DNA from: Nissolia schottii
Lineage: Eukaryota; Streptophyta; Magnoliopsida; Fabales; Fabaceae
Assembly: GCA_003254905.1 (NCBI GenBank)
Contig: QANU01075165.1
Location: 1-64,000 of the forward strand
DNA: 64,000 nucleotides
Direction: 5' to 3'
Numbering within the stretch: the stretch's first letter is position 1; each line of letters opens with the position of its first letter. Positions 34,601 to 46,713 of this stretch are shown here, in pieces. The position numbers and the translations under genes were made by a program. The notes beneath the pieces are model-generated. The model saw only the letters and a list, made by a program, of their open reading frames with translations, did not search any database and had not been told where the DNA came from.

Positions 34601-35657
34601 GACACACACACACAACAAAACTTAAAGAGGGTCTGCAATTTGCCTGGTGTAAACCATATATATCATTACAATAAAACTAAGTATACATTTCATTCGATCT
34701 TCCCTTTTGATGTCATCGCTACCAAATCACCTCTATGCATCACTTTCTCTCGTTGTCGTGCGCCACCACCAACCCCTATTCTCCGCATTGCAGCTCCTCC
34801 CTTATCTATCATCGAGTGGACCTTTCCCTTTACCGTGATATCCTCCACCTTTTGGCCCTTTTCTCTCACTGGGCTCTGAATCCGCCGTTCATCTCTCATT
34901 TGACATCCTGCTTCTAATTGGGGTTTGATTTGAACAAGAAACCACGGAGGCCAGATCCAAGAATAGTGGCGAAGACAATGATGATGACTTGAGATTTAAC
35001 GAAAGATTTTTGCTTTGTTATCTATTTCCTTAGTTTTACCCGAAATAGAACCTGATTTTAAAGCCTTCGAAAAATATACACACAACATCGGCGAATTTAA
35101 GGGTGTTCTTTTAGCCAAGCATTAGATAACACACATCACTTATTATTTTGTAGTTCTTCCTTAGATTATTGTTAGTTTTTTAGTTATTCTTAGGGCATGA
35201 GATATTTATTTTTCGTCTTTTAATCTATTTACTTTATGTCTCTCATTCAAAAAGTCGTATAATTATATTGTTTCAACATATATAGAATAACCTTGCTTTA
35301 ATGTATTTATTTTCTTTTTGTTTAGATTAATGAATAGAATATCTTATTTTTAGTATTTAAAAAAACATTGTTTGGTGTAAAATTTATTAATGTAAATCCC
35401 CAAAATTTGATCCCAAACAAACTATATAGAACATGTATTTACGCAAGCATTTAGAAAGAGAACCTTTGTTCTCTTTGCAACTTTATCCAACTCTTTTACC
35501 TTTCTGCTGCTCTATTTTTTAAGTTTCAAGAACAATTATTGGCAATGTATGAAGAAAAAAAAAGTTTTAGTAATGATCAACCATGTAATAATCTGTGAAA
35601 GTGAAAAAATTGAGGGGGTAAAAAGATAACCAACTGTACTTGTACGATATTTCTTAT
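34601..35657. other. Intergenic, nothing recognised
   Basis: After a short (TA)n/(CA)n tract, AT-rich DNA with no gene or clear repeat. Confidence 0.6.
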
Positions 35658-35752
35658 AGCATGTTTGCAAGTAAAAACACCCGGTCTTAATTTTGGAGAG
35701 AAAATTTCTCACTTTTGACAGTCAAATTTCTACTTAAAACCAAACATGCTCC
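35658..35752. repeat. Possible short MITE
   Basis: AGCATGTTTG at the left and CAAACATGCT at the right form terminal inverted repeats about 95 bases apart. Adjacent inner bases (AAGTAAAA / TACTTAAAA) extend the pairing only partly. Confidence 0.35.
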
Positions 35753-35818
35753 TAATAATTGAAATGGTCGACAAGATGGTGCGGATTAGAACTTTTGGCT
35801 AGGGTGATTAAGTGAGGC

Positions 35819-36658
35819 CTACACAGTAGGGTTTCCTTCCCTCTTTTCTTCTCTTCTTGTGGCAGTGGCAGAAACATAATAGGCTACAGTGAACAATCCG
35901 TGAATAAAACATAAAATCCCTCCAATAGATAGGAACCGATGGTTTGATATCCCACACGATTCTCTTGATCTTGAGTTGGCTAATGCGCCAATGATGAGCA
36001 TGGAGAATGCAACCGCTAGTACGATCCTGCAAATCACACCAATTCTCATTCTCTATGGGATGGTTCGGTAAAAAGTAAGTTTAACTAAAAGAAGAAATTG
36101 ACATAAGTTTTCGGTAAAGTTATTTATATCATTTCAAAAGTATGGTGGGCTTTAAACATTGGTTGTCTCTCGGCTAATGTTTTAAGAGACCGTCCATAAA
36201 AATAATACAAATAAAGTCAAATGCTACGTGTACACTGCGTTAAAGTCAAATGCTTACCATGAAAAAATGAGAAAGGCCATTGCTAATTGCTTGCTGGCAG
36301 TGGCTCTTTGGTATTCTGGTCTTGACCATATGCAAATGCAGCCCCCAATGAAGCGAGCAATCGCATGAGCCAAGGCCAATAGAATTGCAGCAGCCAATCC
36401 TAGCTTGAATGCTTCATAGCTTGGGTCCCTGCACTCTAGTACCCACACCTTCAAATCTTTCACCTGTTAATTAATTTCATCCCCCAAAAAATATGAAAAT
36501 ATATAAGGCCCCTTAATGTTCTCAAGAATTAAATATGTGTTTGGTCTTGGAGTACTTACCTTGTTTTGAGATATTTCAGCTTGAATTCCAAGTATGCCGG
36601 CAACAACATCCAATGCCATGACAATGATGCAGACCAAGAAGCCATAGTTCTTGGACAT
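35819..36658 (-). CDS. DUF1218 membrane protein (MWL/VCC family)
   Basis: Plant-specific four-span membrane protein of the DUF1218 family, whose characterised members (MWL1/2, VCC) affect lignin and vein patterning; the biochemical role is unknown. Three exons: 36658-36560, 36463-36258, 36026-35819, with consistent phases, 170 aa (family about 170-190). The N-terminal span is FLVCIIVMALDVVAGILGI. The hallmark stretch LKVWVLECRDPSYEAFKLG with a conserved Cys follows. Next come a span (LGLAAAILLALAHAIARFIGG), a span starting IVLAVAFSMLIIG, RESCGIS with another Cys, and the last span FLSIGGILCFIHGLFTVAYYV. The tail is basic and acidic (RREEKREGN). The start is the ATG before SKNYGF. Confidence 0.9.
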
Positions 36659-38112
36659 AAGGCAATGCAATAGAGAAGGTGGTAGCTACCTTGTGGATAA
36701 CTCATGACTTTAATAGTGATGCACCATCAAATAACTAAATGGAGGAATAAGAATAAAGATTGGGCCAGGTTTGCTGCCAGTTATCATACATGAGAGCAAT
36801 TAGCTGTGAACTTAGGGGTAAAAGCTGCTTTTTGTCTTTAAAATTTTAACTTTATTCTTCTTTTGTTTTCTCTTTCTGATATTCCTTCCATGATGGACAC
36901 GGAAAGCAGAGTTTTCATGAGCAAGGAAAGGCCAATTCCTTTGGTATGGGCGTATGTATGATGAGACTGAAACCGAACCAATTAATAGTGCTGAAGAGTG
37001 TTTTTACTTTTAAAAAGAGTGTTTTTACTTTATATAAAAATGATGATATCCACATATATCGTTTTATATTTAAATAATATTTATCATGTATTATAATTAA
37101 TTATTTTTCCTTTTTCACACTTTTTAACTCTAATTCAACCATATGAGACAGAAATTATCTTTTTTTTTTTTTCTTTTGGTCAAGACTCATGATACAGAAA
37201 TGATGTTTGTTGTCTCTTGTGTCTACCTTAGACTGGCCCGAAGGCCCAAAATCTCTAACCTTGGGCTAGGCCTGCCTTTTCTAGTTATCTGTAGACCGTA
37301 TCAAGAGATGTCCAAACAATGCAAGGTTGGCTTAACGGAGGCAAGGTTTCTTGGGCAAATGCGGCTGGCACTGGATGGGAATCTCCCCCCCCCGAATTGG
37401 ATCGTTGGCTCCCTCCGTGCTAGCTAAGGACAAGACTCTGGGCAAGGCTCCCCTGCAGGGAGGTTCCCCCTTATCCTTGGGCTTCTTTTGAGCCAGTTGG
37501 CCTGTTGGCGCTCTTTACCTTCCCTTTCCAGGGTAGGTCATTTAATGAGTCTCCTTCAGAGCTTCCCCTCATTTCCAGCTCCTGGGTTGCCCCCTTATAT
37601 CTGTTATCCCACTCTAGTAGTTGGGCTTTTAGAATGAAAAAAAAAAAAAAAGATACAAAGAAGAAAAGAACATACCCATTCAATCAAAAGGAAAATGTTA
37701 TTTATAATAAATTTTTATACTTTTGTGACAGTAAATTATTAAGTCTCTCAAATGAATTGTACAAATAACATCCCCTTTTCTCAATGGATAAGACAAAAAC
37801 ACATTTTCTCAAATCAATTTTATTAGAAACAAAAGTGATAATTTTTGCAAACCAAATAGCCACTTAACCATTACAAATGTTACCATAAAAAAACTCATTG
37901 AATTGACAAACATCCTCCTGTTATTCAATGCAAGGTTCCATGTTATTATACGCATTAATAATTTTTATTTTCTTTGGTGCATAACCATTTATGTAAATAC
38001 AGAAGGTATTTTATTTATAATAATATCTACATATCTATATTTACAATGTTAAATAGATAAATAAATAATTGAATGCAAAAGTTGCAGGCAGGTTTGTAGA
38101 CGTTTAGGCGTG
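36659..38112. other. Intergenic between DUF1218 and HSA32 (divergent)
   Basis: Shared upstream region of the two divergent genes. 37200-37640 is a relatively GC-rich block ending in a 15-A run (about 37628-37643), which resembles a poly-A-tailed retrosequence, but no source gene or target duplication was found. The remainder is AT-rich. Confidence 0.45.
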
Positions 38113-38120
38113 TTCTAGAA
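38113..38120. promoter_or_regulatory. Heat-shock element upstream of HSA32
   Basis: TTCTAGAA, continuing as AGAAC, gives alternating TTC/GAA modules, the binding site of heat-shock factors. It lies 163 bases before the ATG of a gene whose family is heat-induced through HSFs. Confidence 0.6.
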
Positions 38121-38282
38121 AGAACTGCATCCTTCTTGGCGCTACCAGAAACAACTAACTGCTCTCCCTCTGCCCATCCCTCACGCTGATCAATATCCCC
38201 TCTCGGACGCAGAATTCGGTTCCCTTCTGAATTCTTGATCGCTCGTCCTCCACTCACTGACTCACTGACTCACTGATCGATC

Positions 38283-40142
38283 ATGTCAGCGTACAGATGG
38301 AAGAGCTTCGAGGAGAACGAGGACCGCCCCGCCAAGCCCCGCCGCTTCGGCCTGACCGAGATGAGAAGCCCCCATTACTCTCTCCTCAACCACACTGTTC
38401 TTCATGTAGCTCCTTGTTCATTCATTCCAAATTGGCAACTGTTATGGTGAACCATAGGTCTAATTAAACTGTTAAATCTCAATTTTCCTGTGCAGGATAT
38501 ATTTGAATCCATGGGAGAGTATGTTGACGGGTTGAAGTTCTCTGGAGGGTCCCACAGCTTGATCCCGAAGGCTTTTGTGAAGGAAGTGATCGACATGGCG
38601 CATCAGCATGATGTTTATGTCAGCACCGGTGACTGGGCTGAGCACATGATTCGCAAAGGACCTTCAGGTTTCAAAGATTATGTGGAGGTCTCTCATCTGA
38701 TTCAATTCAACAACACTTTTACTTCTTTTCTCGTTGCTTCTTCTGATTTTGTGTGCTATCTTTGTTCTTGTGACAGGAATGCAAGCAGATGGGGTTTGAC
38801 ACAATTGAGCCAAATGTGGGATCACTGGGAATCCCTGAAGAAGCGCTTCTGAGATTCGTTCGCTTGGTTAAAAGTGGTGGTCTCAAAGCTAAGCCTCATT
38901 TTGAAGTGAAGGTTAAGGAGTCTGATATTCCCAGAGGTGGTGATAGGGCTTTTGGGGCTTATATTCCCCCTGCACCAAGGTCCTCTGGTAAGGGATATCT
39001 AACTCTCTTTGTGACGCAGTGCCTTATGTATTGTGATTCTTATATAAAATGTACACAAGTGACATGCCATACTTGAAGAATAGGCACGTGTGTACCGTTA
39101 ATCATCTACTTGGTATTGGCCTAAATCTTGATAGACCTGTTCACTGCTGCTTTGAATTTTGCTTATATGATTGTTATGAATGGAGTAAGAGGACTTGATA
39201 ATCTTTGAAACATGTCGGATACCTGCTGATAAGCCTGATATGATATGTGATTGTTTACTAGTGTACCATGAATAGGTGTTCTTTTTAGGGAAATGGCAGT
39301 GACGGTGTTTCTGTCTAATCTAATAATAATTAAATGAAAGCTCTGTAAGTGCTTGGTTTCAATTTGGACAAATTGCTCAAGCAGATTAATGAATACAGAA
39401 AATAAGCTTGATTTCTATTCATTCACATCTTCAGATATAGAATGTATGTGGAATTAAATGGTACAGGCCAGGGTAGGGAGTTAAATACATCTACAACTAT
39501 AAGGGATCTATGTCTTAAGAGGCATTGATGGTGAACTTTTTACCATGGTATCATTATTTTCTGCAGTCATTTGAACGGTGTTCTAGAATTCCAAGGCACT
39601 TGTTACTGGTGCATAATTTATCAATTTTTTTGGATTGAAGGTTATTTAGCAATGTAAGATGCAGAGTCTGACATAATATATTCCTTTGACCTTATGTTGA
39701 AACTTTTTTCTACAGAGTTTGTAGAAGATGTGGATCTATTGATCAGAAGGGCTGAGAGATGTTTAGAAGCTGGGGCAGACATGATAATGATCGATGCTGA
39801 TGATGTTAGTAAACATGCTGATAATATGCGCGCGGACATCATAGCGAAGATTATAGGGCGCCTTGGCATTGAGAAGACCATGTTTGAAGCAGCAAATCAG
39901 AGAACATCCGAGTGGTTCATCAAACAATATGGCCCAAAGGTAAATGCTCTACTAAATAATTCTAATCGTAAATTTCCCTTTTCACTATGTAAGAATAACG
40001 ATTTTGCTACCTTTTTGCCTCTTTTATTCAGGTGAATCTCTTTATAGATCACTCGCACGTGGTGGATGTGGAATGCCTCAGGGGGCGCCACTTGGGTAGA
40101 AATCATGCTTCTGTCCTCGGCTCTTCATATTTCTTGCTCTAA
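38283..40142 (+). CDS. HSA32: Heat-stress-associated 32 kDa protein (HSA32)
   Basis: Related to archaeal/bacterial phosphosulfolactate synthase (ComA). In plants it sustains long-term acquired thermotolerance together with HSP101, not coenzyme M synthesis. Five exons: 38283-38405, 38496-38687, 38777-38987, 39716-39939, 40032-40142; phases agree and yield 286 aa, the expected 32 kDa. It starts MSAYRWKSFEENEDRPAKPR. A TIM-barrel ComA domain fills most of the length: EYVDGLKFSGGSHSL, DVYVSTGDWAEH, GFDTIEPNVGSLG, AGADMIMIDADDV, FEAANQRTSEWFIKQYGP, then VNLFIDHSHVVDVECLRGRH. It ends LGSSYFLL. The ATG lies downstream of a heat-shock element. It is the only good start in the frame of exon 1. Confidence 0.95.
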
Positions 40143-40840
40143 AGAGGCAGGGAAAGTGTTGTATCGTTAAAAGTGGGTGTATCTTTCAGTGAGTGAAGAC
40201 TGACCTTGAATTTGTAACTTATCCTCCAATGAATGTGTAACCTCTTGAATTTGTGTTGGACTGTTACTTTTTATTTTGTGTGTGTGTGTGTGTGTGTGTA
40301 CTTTGGTGGTGCTAGTGTGGTTACCTCATGTGTGCCCTCTGGCCTCTTGCAGGCAAAAGAAGCCTGAATGGATTTTTGAATGGAAATATAATTTGCGTTG
40401 TAGTTCTTACACATAGCTGCGGGCAAAATGATTAATCAATAAAAGATAATGAGCAAACCAATGTGAATTGAAAATTAATTAACTATTCTCCATAATTAAA
40501 TAACGAGAGAATAATTTCCTTCACTCGCATTATACCTTTTTATTTGAAAGACTTTAAAAATAATTTGGATAAGAGTTAACTAATTTTATTTATGTGATAG
40601 ATTGACATTGTAGAAGTATTAAACACGAAGCAACAATTCAACAAGTTACGACCACCGGATTTATAGCTTCGTGTTGTTTGTTTGTTTCATTCCGTTCATA
40701 AGGAGTCCCTGTGGCCTGAGCCATTGTAGGATTAAGAGATTCAGTAGAGTTTAGAGATGCTGTTGGGGTCCTCACTCCTCACCTCACATAACACCCTAAT
40801 ATCACATTCCGTTTTCCCCTTTTTTGGTATTTAACGCTCC
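40143..40840. other. Intergenic with (TG)n repeat
   Basis: 3' flank of HSA32, with a TG run at about 40277-40299, then the upstream region of the small membrane protein gene, CT-rich near its end. Confidence 0.6.
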
Positions 40841-42828
40841 CTCTCTCTCTCCAATCGCATCGTAACCCTTCTCTCTCTCTCCCTCTCTCTCTCTCGCTCT
40901 TTTCCTTCTCCTTCTTCAAGGGTATGTAACGCTTCTTTCCCTTTTTTTTAGATCTCAGCTCCCTGCCTTTTTGTTTTTGGTTTAATTACTCTGATATCCA
41001 ATCACGTTTTCGTTCCTTGTTCTTCTTAGCTCTGATGTGCGATTTTTTTGGTTTTGGTTTGCTTGATTATCTAGTCTGCTATCGTGGGTCAGATTTGTTC
41101 TACAGTGAGATTTTGTTGTGTATCCGTGTATGTTGTAAGGAAAGAAATACTTCGATTCACATTTTGAATACGGTCTAGGTCTTCATCGCTTGATTTTTCA
41201 GATTTGATGTGAACAAGCGCACGTCGTTGGGGGTTATGGGTTTCAGTAGATTGAATCAATTGTGTTAAATTGACAATTCTCGTCCCGGATTTGGGGAAGG
41301 AACTTTCAACAGTGGCGCCACGGAGTTTTGTTGTTTTGAATCTACCATACTCGGGATGTTTTGTCCTTGTATTGATTTCTTTGATGTTTATTTGCTTTCC
41401 CTAGTTGGTTTTTGGCAGTCATGACAATTGCACTAGGTCTAGGATGAGCAAAATTGATACTGCCATTGTTGTAGATAGTCTGATTAAAGACCCTGATGTT
41501 GTGTGATGCTCTTTTCTTCTCATTGCAAGTCTATTAGCTACATTTGATCAGTTCAGCAGGAGTAACAATGGTTATTGTCTTGATTACATGCTCTTATTGC
41601 AATTGACAATCGTGAAAGTTCTAAGCTAGTGGCATCTTTTGGATAGTTTATGATACCCTTTCTGACATTATATCCATAGATGGCTGTATCGACTTATTCT
41701 ATTGGTTGATATGATTGAAGATTAGGCTTACAACAATAGAAGTGAAATAGGAAAATTTGTGATAAATTCAGCACCACTTTTCCTGCATATTTGCCCATAA
41801 GGATACTTATATTTGAACGTTCTTCTGAGGAAAAAATGGCATGTGTTTGATTCATAGTAATGGAACCAGATATTAAGTTCTCATATTTGGTTTTTTTTGC
41901 AAGAGGAAAACCGGGTTTCTCAGTTTTCTTGAGTCCTTACATTATTGGTATGACAGAAAAGACTGTTCAAGTTGTCTTTAGGGGTCACATTTGTTTAATG
42001 TAGAAATGTTCTGTTTTGAACTTCTGATCAATCATGTTTTGGTCAACCAGCCTCTGCGGCCGTGTGGAAATTTGAAAATGTCTCTTTTTCTTAGAGATGT
42101 TGTCTGTTGGTTCGTATTTTGGTTGCTGAGGCTGTTAATTGTAATGACAGTTGATGAGTTGTCATCATAGTTTGTATTTGTATGGCGTGGGACTATAGTA
42201 GATTGCTTTAACCATATTGTTTGTGTTGTGGTGGAACCTTGAAGGTGGAATTTAGTTGGAGTTTTCCAATTATTCAACAAATGGATTGTTCTAATTCTTC
42301 AATATTTTGCATTTCCCAAGCCATGGCTGTGTACTTGTCAAAATTATTTTCAGCAAAGTCTGATAGTTATTAGTTAGGTTGTAATTGAGGATTGAATAAA
42401 AATTCACCAGAAAAAGGGAAACTGTGTAACTCAGCCTAGGTAAGTAGGTATCCTTCTTATTACCTTCCTGTATACGATGAAATGAGTGTGAAGCTTTTAT
42501 TCAATTATGACATGTTTTTATCTTCGATGATGCATTACCATTTAGTCGTTCCTTATTGAAGGACAAGGCGAGCAACTAATTATTGTTTGAGGGAAGACAA
42601 TAAACTCCATTCTGAATTTCCTCAGAGTTTTTTATTGGAATGTGACTATGTGACTCTGATTTTTATTTTTTTTTTCAACTTCTCCTAGTCCAGTATCTGG
42701 CTATTTCTGTGCACACAAAAGAAAAAATAAAAAATAAAACGTTGCATTATATTTTCTGCGAGGCCAAATGCATGTAATTATGTGTGCACTGAATTTTCAC
42801 AAATGTTTGACATGATGTCCAACTTCAG
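40841..42828 (+). other. 5' leader exon and 1.9 kb leader intron of the small membrane protein gene
   Basis: A CT-rich leader exon ends at 40921, before GTATGTAACG. The T-rich intron runs to the acceptor AACTTCAG at 42828, 10 bases before the ATG. The layout (pyrimidine-rich leader, donor close to it, long first intron) is that of plant leader introns that raise expression. The exon's 5' end is not defined. Confidence 0.5.
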
Positions 42829-42838
42829 GCAGGCTCAA

Positions 42839-43087
42839 ATGAGGTCGCCATCTTTCAAGAAGCAGTTTACAAAGCATGAACTGGGTAGTTGGTCTACACT
42901 CGTGGAGAGGCACCGCTTCCTCTTGTTTGCTCTTGCCCTTCTAATTGTCCTCTGCACTGTTTATCTTTACTTTGCTGTCACTTTTACCAGTGACTTCTGC
43001 TCTGGATTGACTGGACCTCAGAAAGCTTCATGTCATATGAAGCATCTCAAGGCTTCTATGGCCAAGGGAAAAATGAAACACTTTTGA
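42839..43087 (+). CDS. Small single-span membrane protein, unknown function
   Basis: 82 aa, uninterrupted coding. It starts MRSPSFKKQF, has a tryptophan-containing motif ELGSWSTLVERHRF, one hydrophobic span (LLFALALLIVLCTVYLYFAV, about residues 26-45), two Cys after it (DFCSGLTGP..ASC) and a basic tail MAKGKMKHF. I recall similar small plant proteins annotated only as transmembrane protein; no function is known to me. The start chosen is the first ATG after the acceptor. Upstream ATGs in the same frame lie in the intron. Confidence 0.8.
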   Translation: MRSPSFKKQFTKHELGSWSTLVERHRFLLFALALLIVLCTVYLYFAVTFTSDFCSGLTGPQKASCHMKHLKASMAKGKMKHF

Positions 43088-43775
43088 CATTTCCGACTTC
43101 AATACAAGTTATGGTGGAGATTTTTGTTCGGTGACATGAAATCGAAATATAGCCTTCGCCATCACCATCAGTGACAGTATTATATGGATATAGGTTCTGT
43201 GTATAAACTGCAAACTGATTTCTTGATTGCTGATTTTTGGTATTGTTTTAGTGTGGCTAATATGGGAGCCATCATAGTAGCCCAAATCAAGTTTTTGATT
43301 ATTGCCTAATGTCGATGGCCGATTCAAAACTTCGGGTTTCTCATGTATTATGATATTGTTCATTCGATGTTAAATTACAAAATATGAACCTTTTCTGATG
43401 TGATCACGTTGTATCATATATTTGGCAAAAAAAAAAATATTATCAAAAAGTTGACATCCTATGTATATCATTTAGAAAAACAAATATTATAAAATAGATA
43501 AACAAACATCATAAAATAAAGAAGCAAACATTGTTGCAAAAAAAATATGTATAGATGGAGACATGTATTTAATATTATTTGTTTATGTGTTTAAAAATAT
43601 ATATTTTTTGTTTTGTGTGTGCACAAACACATATATGTTTAATATTGCTCATTATGTGTTTAATAATGTTTGTGTTGTTGTTTTGAATATTTGTTTCTTT
43701 GTTCTGCTCATGTGTACCCATTTTTTTGAGAATGTATATCTGGTGTTGCAAAGCAATAAGTTGAACAATTCGGCA
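43088..43775. other. 3' flank and AT-rich DNA
   Basis: 3' region of the preceding gene, then AT-rich sequence with a long but low-complexity open frame rich in Phe, Cys and Ile that looks like chance. Confidence 0.5.
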
Positions 43776-44202
43776 ATGAGTAATTTTATTAGGGATACTA
43801 ATGATAATGAACATACCATGGTAAGTATCTGTATAATTTTAACTGTTTTCAGAAAAAGGTTTTACTTTACTGTAATCTTAAGTGTAAAACCCTTTTACAC
43901 TGTAATTCAACCATTTATTATTACGTTTTGACTGAACCATTTGAACATTTACTACTAAATTTAAATTATAAAATACATTAAATGTAATATAATTATTTAA
44001 AACAAATGGAACTTTTATTAATGTGTTTCAGCAGGTCCAATTTAAACTAGAACAAAATGGTTTTGGTGATAGAGTGACTTGCAAATGCCATGATTGCGGA
44101 GTAGGTGTATCTATTCAACAAAATAATAATCAGCTTGAAATGCAAATGCAATGTGTTCATTTTTCTCTTCCCGGTGCTAAATGCAATGTGGTATATATAT
44201 AG
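43776..44202 (+). pseudogene. Possible two-exon remnant with CxC…CxxC motif
   Basis: An ATG at 43776 heads MSNFIRDTNDNEHTM, followed by a GTAAGT donor at 43821. An acceptor TTCAGCAG at 44034 leads in phase into VQFKLEQNGFGDRVTCKCHD, CGVGVSI, NNNQLEMQMQC and SLPGAKC, with a stop at 44200-44202. It would be 70 aa with six cysteines. The splice signals and cysteine spacing are suggestive, but I recognise no family. It may be the remains of a gene or a spurious frame. Confidence 0.22.
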
Positions 44203-44955
44203 GAGATTTTTCTTTTGGGTAAAGGTTGAATAGGAGAATTTGATGAATGAATTTAATATATAACATAATAATAAAAAAAAATGGGAAACCTAACCTATGA
44301 ATATGACATATCATGAAAAGAAAAATGTTTAGAAGACTAAATTTATTAATATATAAATTGATCTACCTACTCATATTAATCACACTTGGTACATCACTCC
44401 TATTTTGTTCATAAAATGCCAAGTTTTATTTATAGAAGTAGATTAATTTGTTAGGTCTCTCAAACATTGTTCTAATAAAATTAGTTTAGATAATAAAAAC
44501 ACCCCATTAATTATGTAATCAAATCATATATAAATACAACAACCGAGCCTTTTCCTATTATATGGAATTTACTACATGAATCAAGCGTCATAATACCGTA
44601 TCAATGACCATATTTTCATGCGACCATTAATCTCTAAATCTTTTCTAATAATTTTCTCACTAAAATCAGATTATATATAAATAATAACCCAAACTAATTT
44701 TCAGCAACAATAACGAAAAAAAAAAAGGAACAATAAATAAAAACGAAGTAGTCCAATTTTACAAAGCCCAAAACACTTATTTCAAAAACCCATCCCAACC
44801 AAAGAAAAAAACAAAAAGGAGTTGAGATTGGTGCCTCAAAACTTGCACATTCCTCTGTTCTCTTCCAAATTTGTTAAAAGCCTAAAACGCGAATCAGTAG
44901 ATCGGCGTCGTGAAGCTCTTGCCGCCGTCCAACGCGGTTCTCATCCCAGAAAGTT
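44203..44955. other. Intergenic, upstream of the DUF3128 gene
   Basis: AT-rich with no gene. The leader of the DUF3128 gene probably lies in 44820-44955, which is of higher GC. Confidence 0.6.
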
Positions 44956-46713
44956 ATGTCGTCGGAGACAGAGAAGGAAGCTTCAAGTAGCTCAGAGGTT
45001 AAGCGCAAATTGTCGTGCACCGCTTCCTTCGATGCTCTCTGGTTCTGCTACTGTAAATCGCCCCGCTCCCCATTCTCTAAACCTTGTTCCCTTTAACCAT
45101 ATTTCTCAATTGGGTCTTCTAATCGCTAATCAATTTTGCATTTTTTTTTTCTTTTTCTTTTTTGGGTTTTTTGAATGCGTGCAGCTCCGGTTCATCAAAT
45201 GCAGCAGTACTACAGGGTTGGTGTTTTTGATAATTGCTCCCAGCAATGGAAGGCCTTTGTTGACTGCTTAATGCTCAAGACCAAAAAGGGTTCCGAAGTA
45301 CAGGTTGGTTTGTTGCTTTGCTTACTCCTCGTAAAACGGATGCATCAATGTTGTGGTTTTGTGTGTTGTGTAATGCGATTATTGAATGCATTTTTACATA
45401 TTCTGAAAACTTTTTCAGACATTGGGTTAATGTTTACTGTAATTTGTATCATGAAAGAAGATGCTCCTGTATGTTGGTGCTGCACTTATGAGTTATGGTT
45501 GAAGGAAATCGTCTTCAACCTTTTCTATTTTACTATTTTAACCTTCCAACTCTGTAGTTTTACGTAGTGTTTGTTGGTTGCTTTAACATCATTTTTATAC
45601 TCCATTAGAGTAAACCATCAATTTTGGGCCCAAAGGTTGGCAATGTCAAACTTGTCCCCAAGATGAGGAAAGCATCAAATTCGTTATCAAAGTTGTCAAA
45701 AGTTAATCAAATTAGTCTTTTGGTGTTGGTCAAATTAGTTACTCTCAGTGACTAGTTTGATTGACTTTGGCAATCTTGGGGATAAATTTGATATTTTTCA
45801 TAGCTTGGGAACAAATTTGATAGCTTACTCATTACATTACGTTTTATAATTGTTTAAATACCTTATTGGTGTGCGCACACACTCTGAGTTAGAGGCTCAG
45901 AGCCTGCTTCATTTTGTGACCAATTCTATGCAAGAGTTAGAAAGTGATGGAAGTGATACTGGAAAAATGAGGTATCAATTATCAATGCTAAGTCAAAGCC
46001 CAGTCTAATTCTACCTAGGTAGAATAACTGATAAGTTGTAGTGAGGTTAAGACTTATGAGGAGTCTGTGTTCCTGTAGCTATTTTTTCGAATGGTTTTTG
46101 GCATTTTTCTCCCTTTGTTTATTGTTTGCTTGCTGCTTGCATCCTTCATGTGGTGGATACTGACTCTATTTATGTGTGGGTGTGTATGTTTAGCATTTTG
46201 TGACAGTAATGCATGCTATTATTGATATGGAGTGGTCTAACTGATATATGTTCATTTATAATTTGTTATCATGTGGTTTCACATATGTGATTTGATAGTT
46301 ACTTAATTAGGGAACTTGCCCTATCAACTCAGTCTTTCAAAATTAGTGTGTATCGAACAAAATGATTTCTCTTCATTGTTAGTTTTGTCTTTCTAGTCAA
46401 TGTCCATTCTTCTCTTGTGGGAATGATGGAAAATTTAGCACCATGACATGAGCAAGGGCTCTTAGTTTTTTGTTGGAATGTTTTCTATAATCATTTATTT
46501 TACCATGTGCCGTTGCGCAGTTGCTAGGTTGAATTGATATGGAATGGCACTTTAAATGCCTTTTTAGCTCTGTTGACGTGCTGTAACCACTGTGTGCAGG
46601 GAATTCTGGAAGCTCGCGAGAAATCAAAGACGCACATTTGGACTTTCCGGACACCAGAAGAAGCTTCATATAACTGGAATCAGGTGTATGGTCATTTAGA
46701 CAAGCCTGAATGA
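44956..46713 (+). CDS. DUF3128 (EMI1/PANTS-like) small cysteine protein
   Basis: Three exons: 44956-45052, 45185-45303, 46600-46713; the phases fit and give 109 aa. After an acidic/serine-rich start (MSSETEKEASSSSEVKR), the DUF3128 domain spans about 20-105: LSCTASFDALWFCYSPVHQM, QYYRVGVFDNCSQQW, KAFVDCLMLKTK, then the tail HIWTFRTPEEASYNWNQVYG. The four cysteines (LSC, WFC, DNC, VDC) match the paired-cysteine helices of this mitochondrial/intermembrane-like family; the molecular role in plants is unknown. The ATG is the first in frame after the leader. A MITE lies in intron 2. The start ATG lies in GC-rich sequence (TTATGTCGTCGG). Confidence 0.88.
45606..45830. mobile_element. MITE in intron 2 of the DUF3128 gene
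   Basis: The left arm AGTAAACCATCAATTTTGGG...CTTGTCCCCAAGAT is the inverted match of the right arm ATCTTGGGGATAAATTTG...AATTTGATAGCTTACT, about 57 bases each with mismatches. CATTAG and CATTAC flank the ends. About 225 bases in all, non-coding. Confidence 0.6.

Noticed and set aside
37471-37768. Frames across the block ending in a 15-A run
   Set aside because: Could be a retrosequence, but no source, no target duplication and no coding similarity could be shown.
43563-43931. 122-codon frame rich in Phe, Val and Cys
   Set aside because: Derived from low-complexity AT/TG-rich DNA; only its last part could belong to the weak two-exon candidate.
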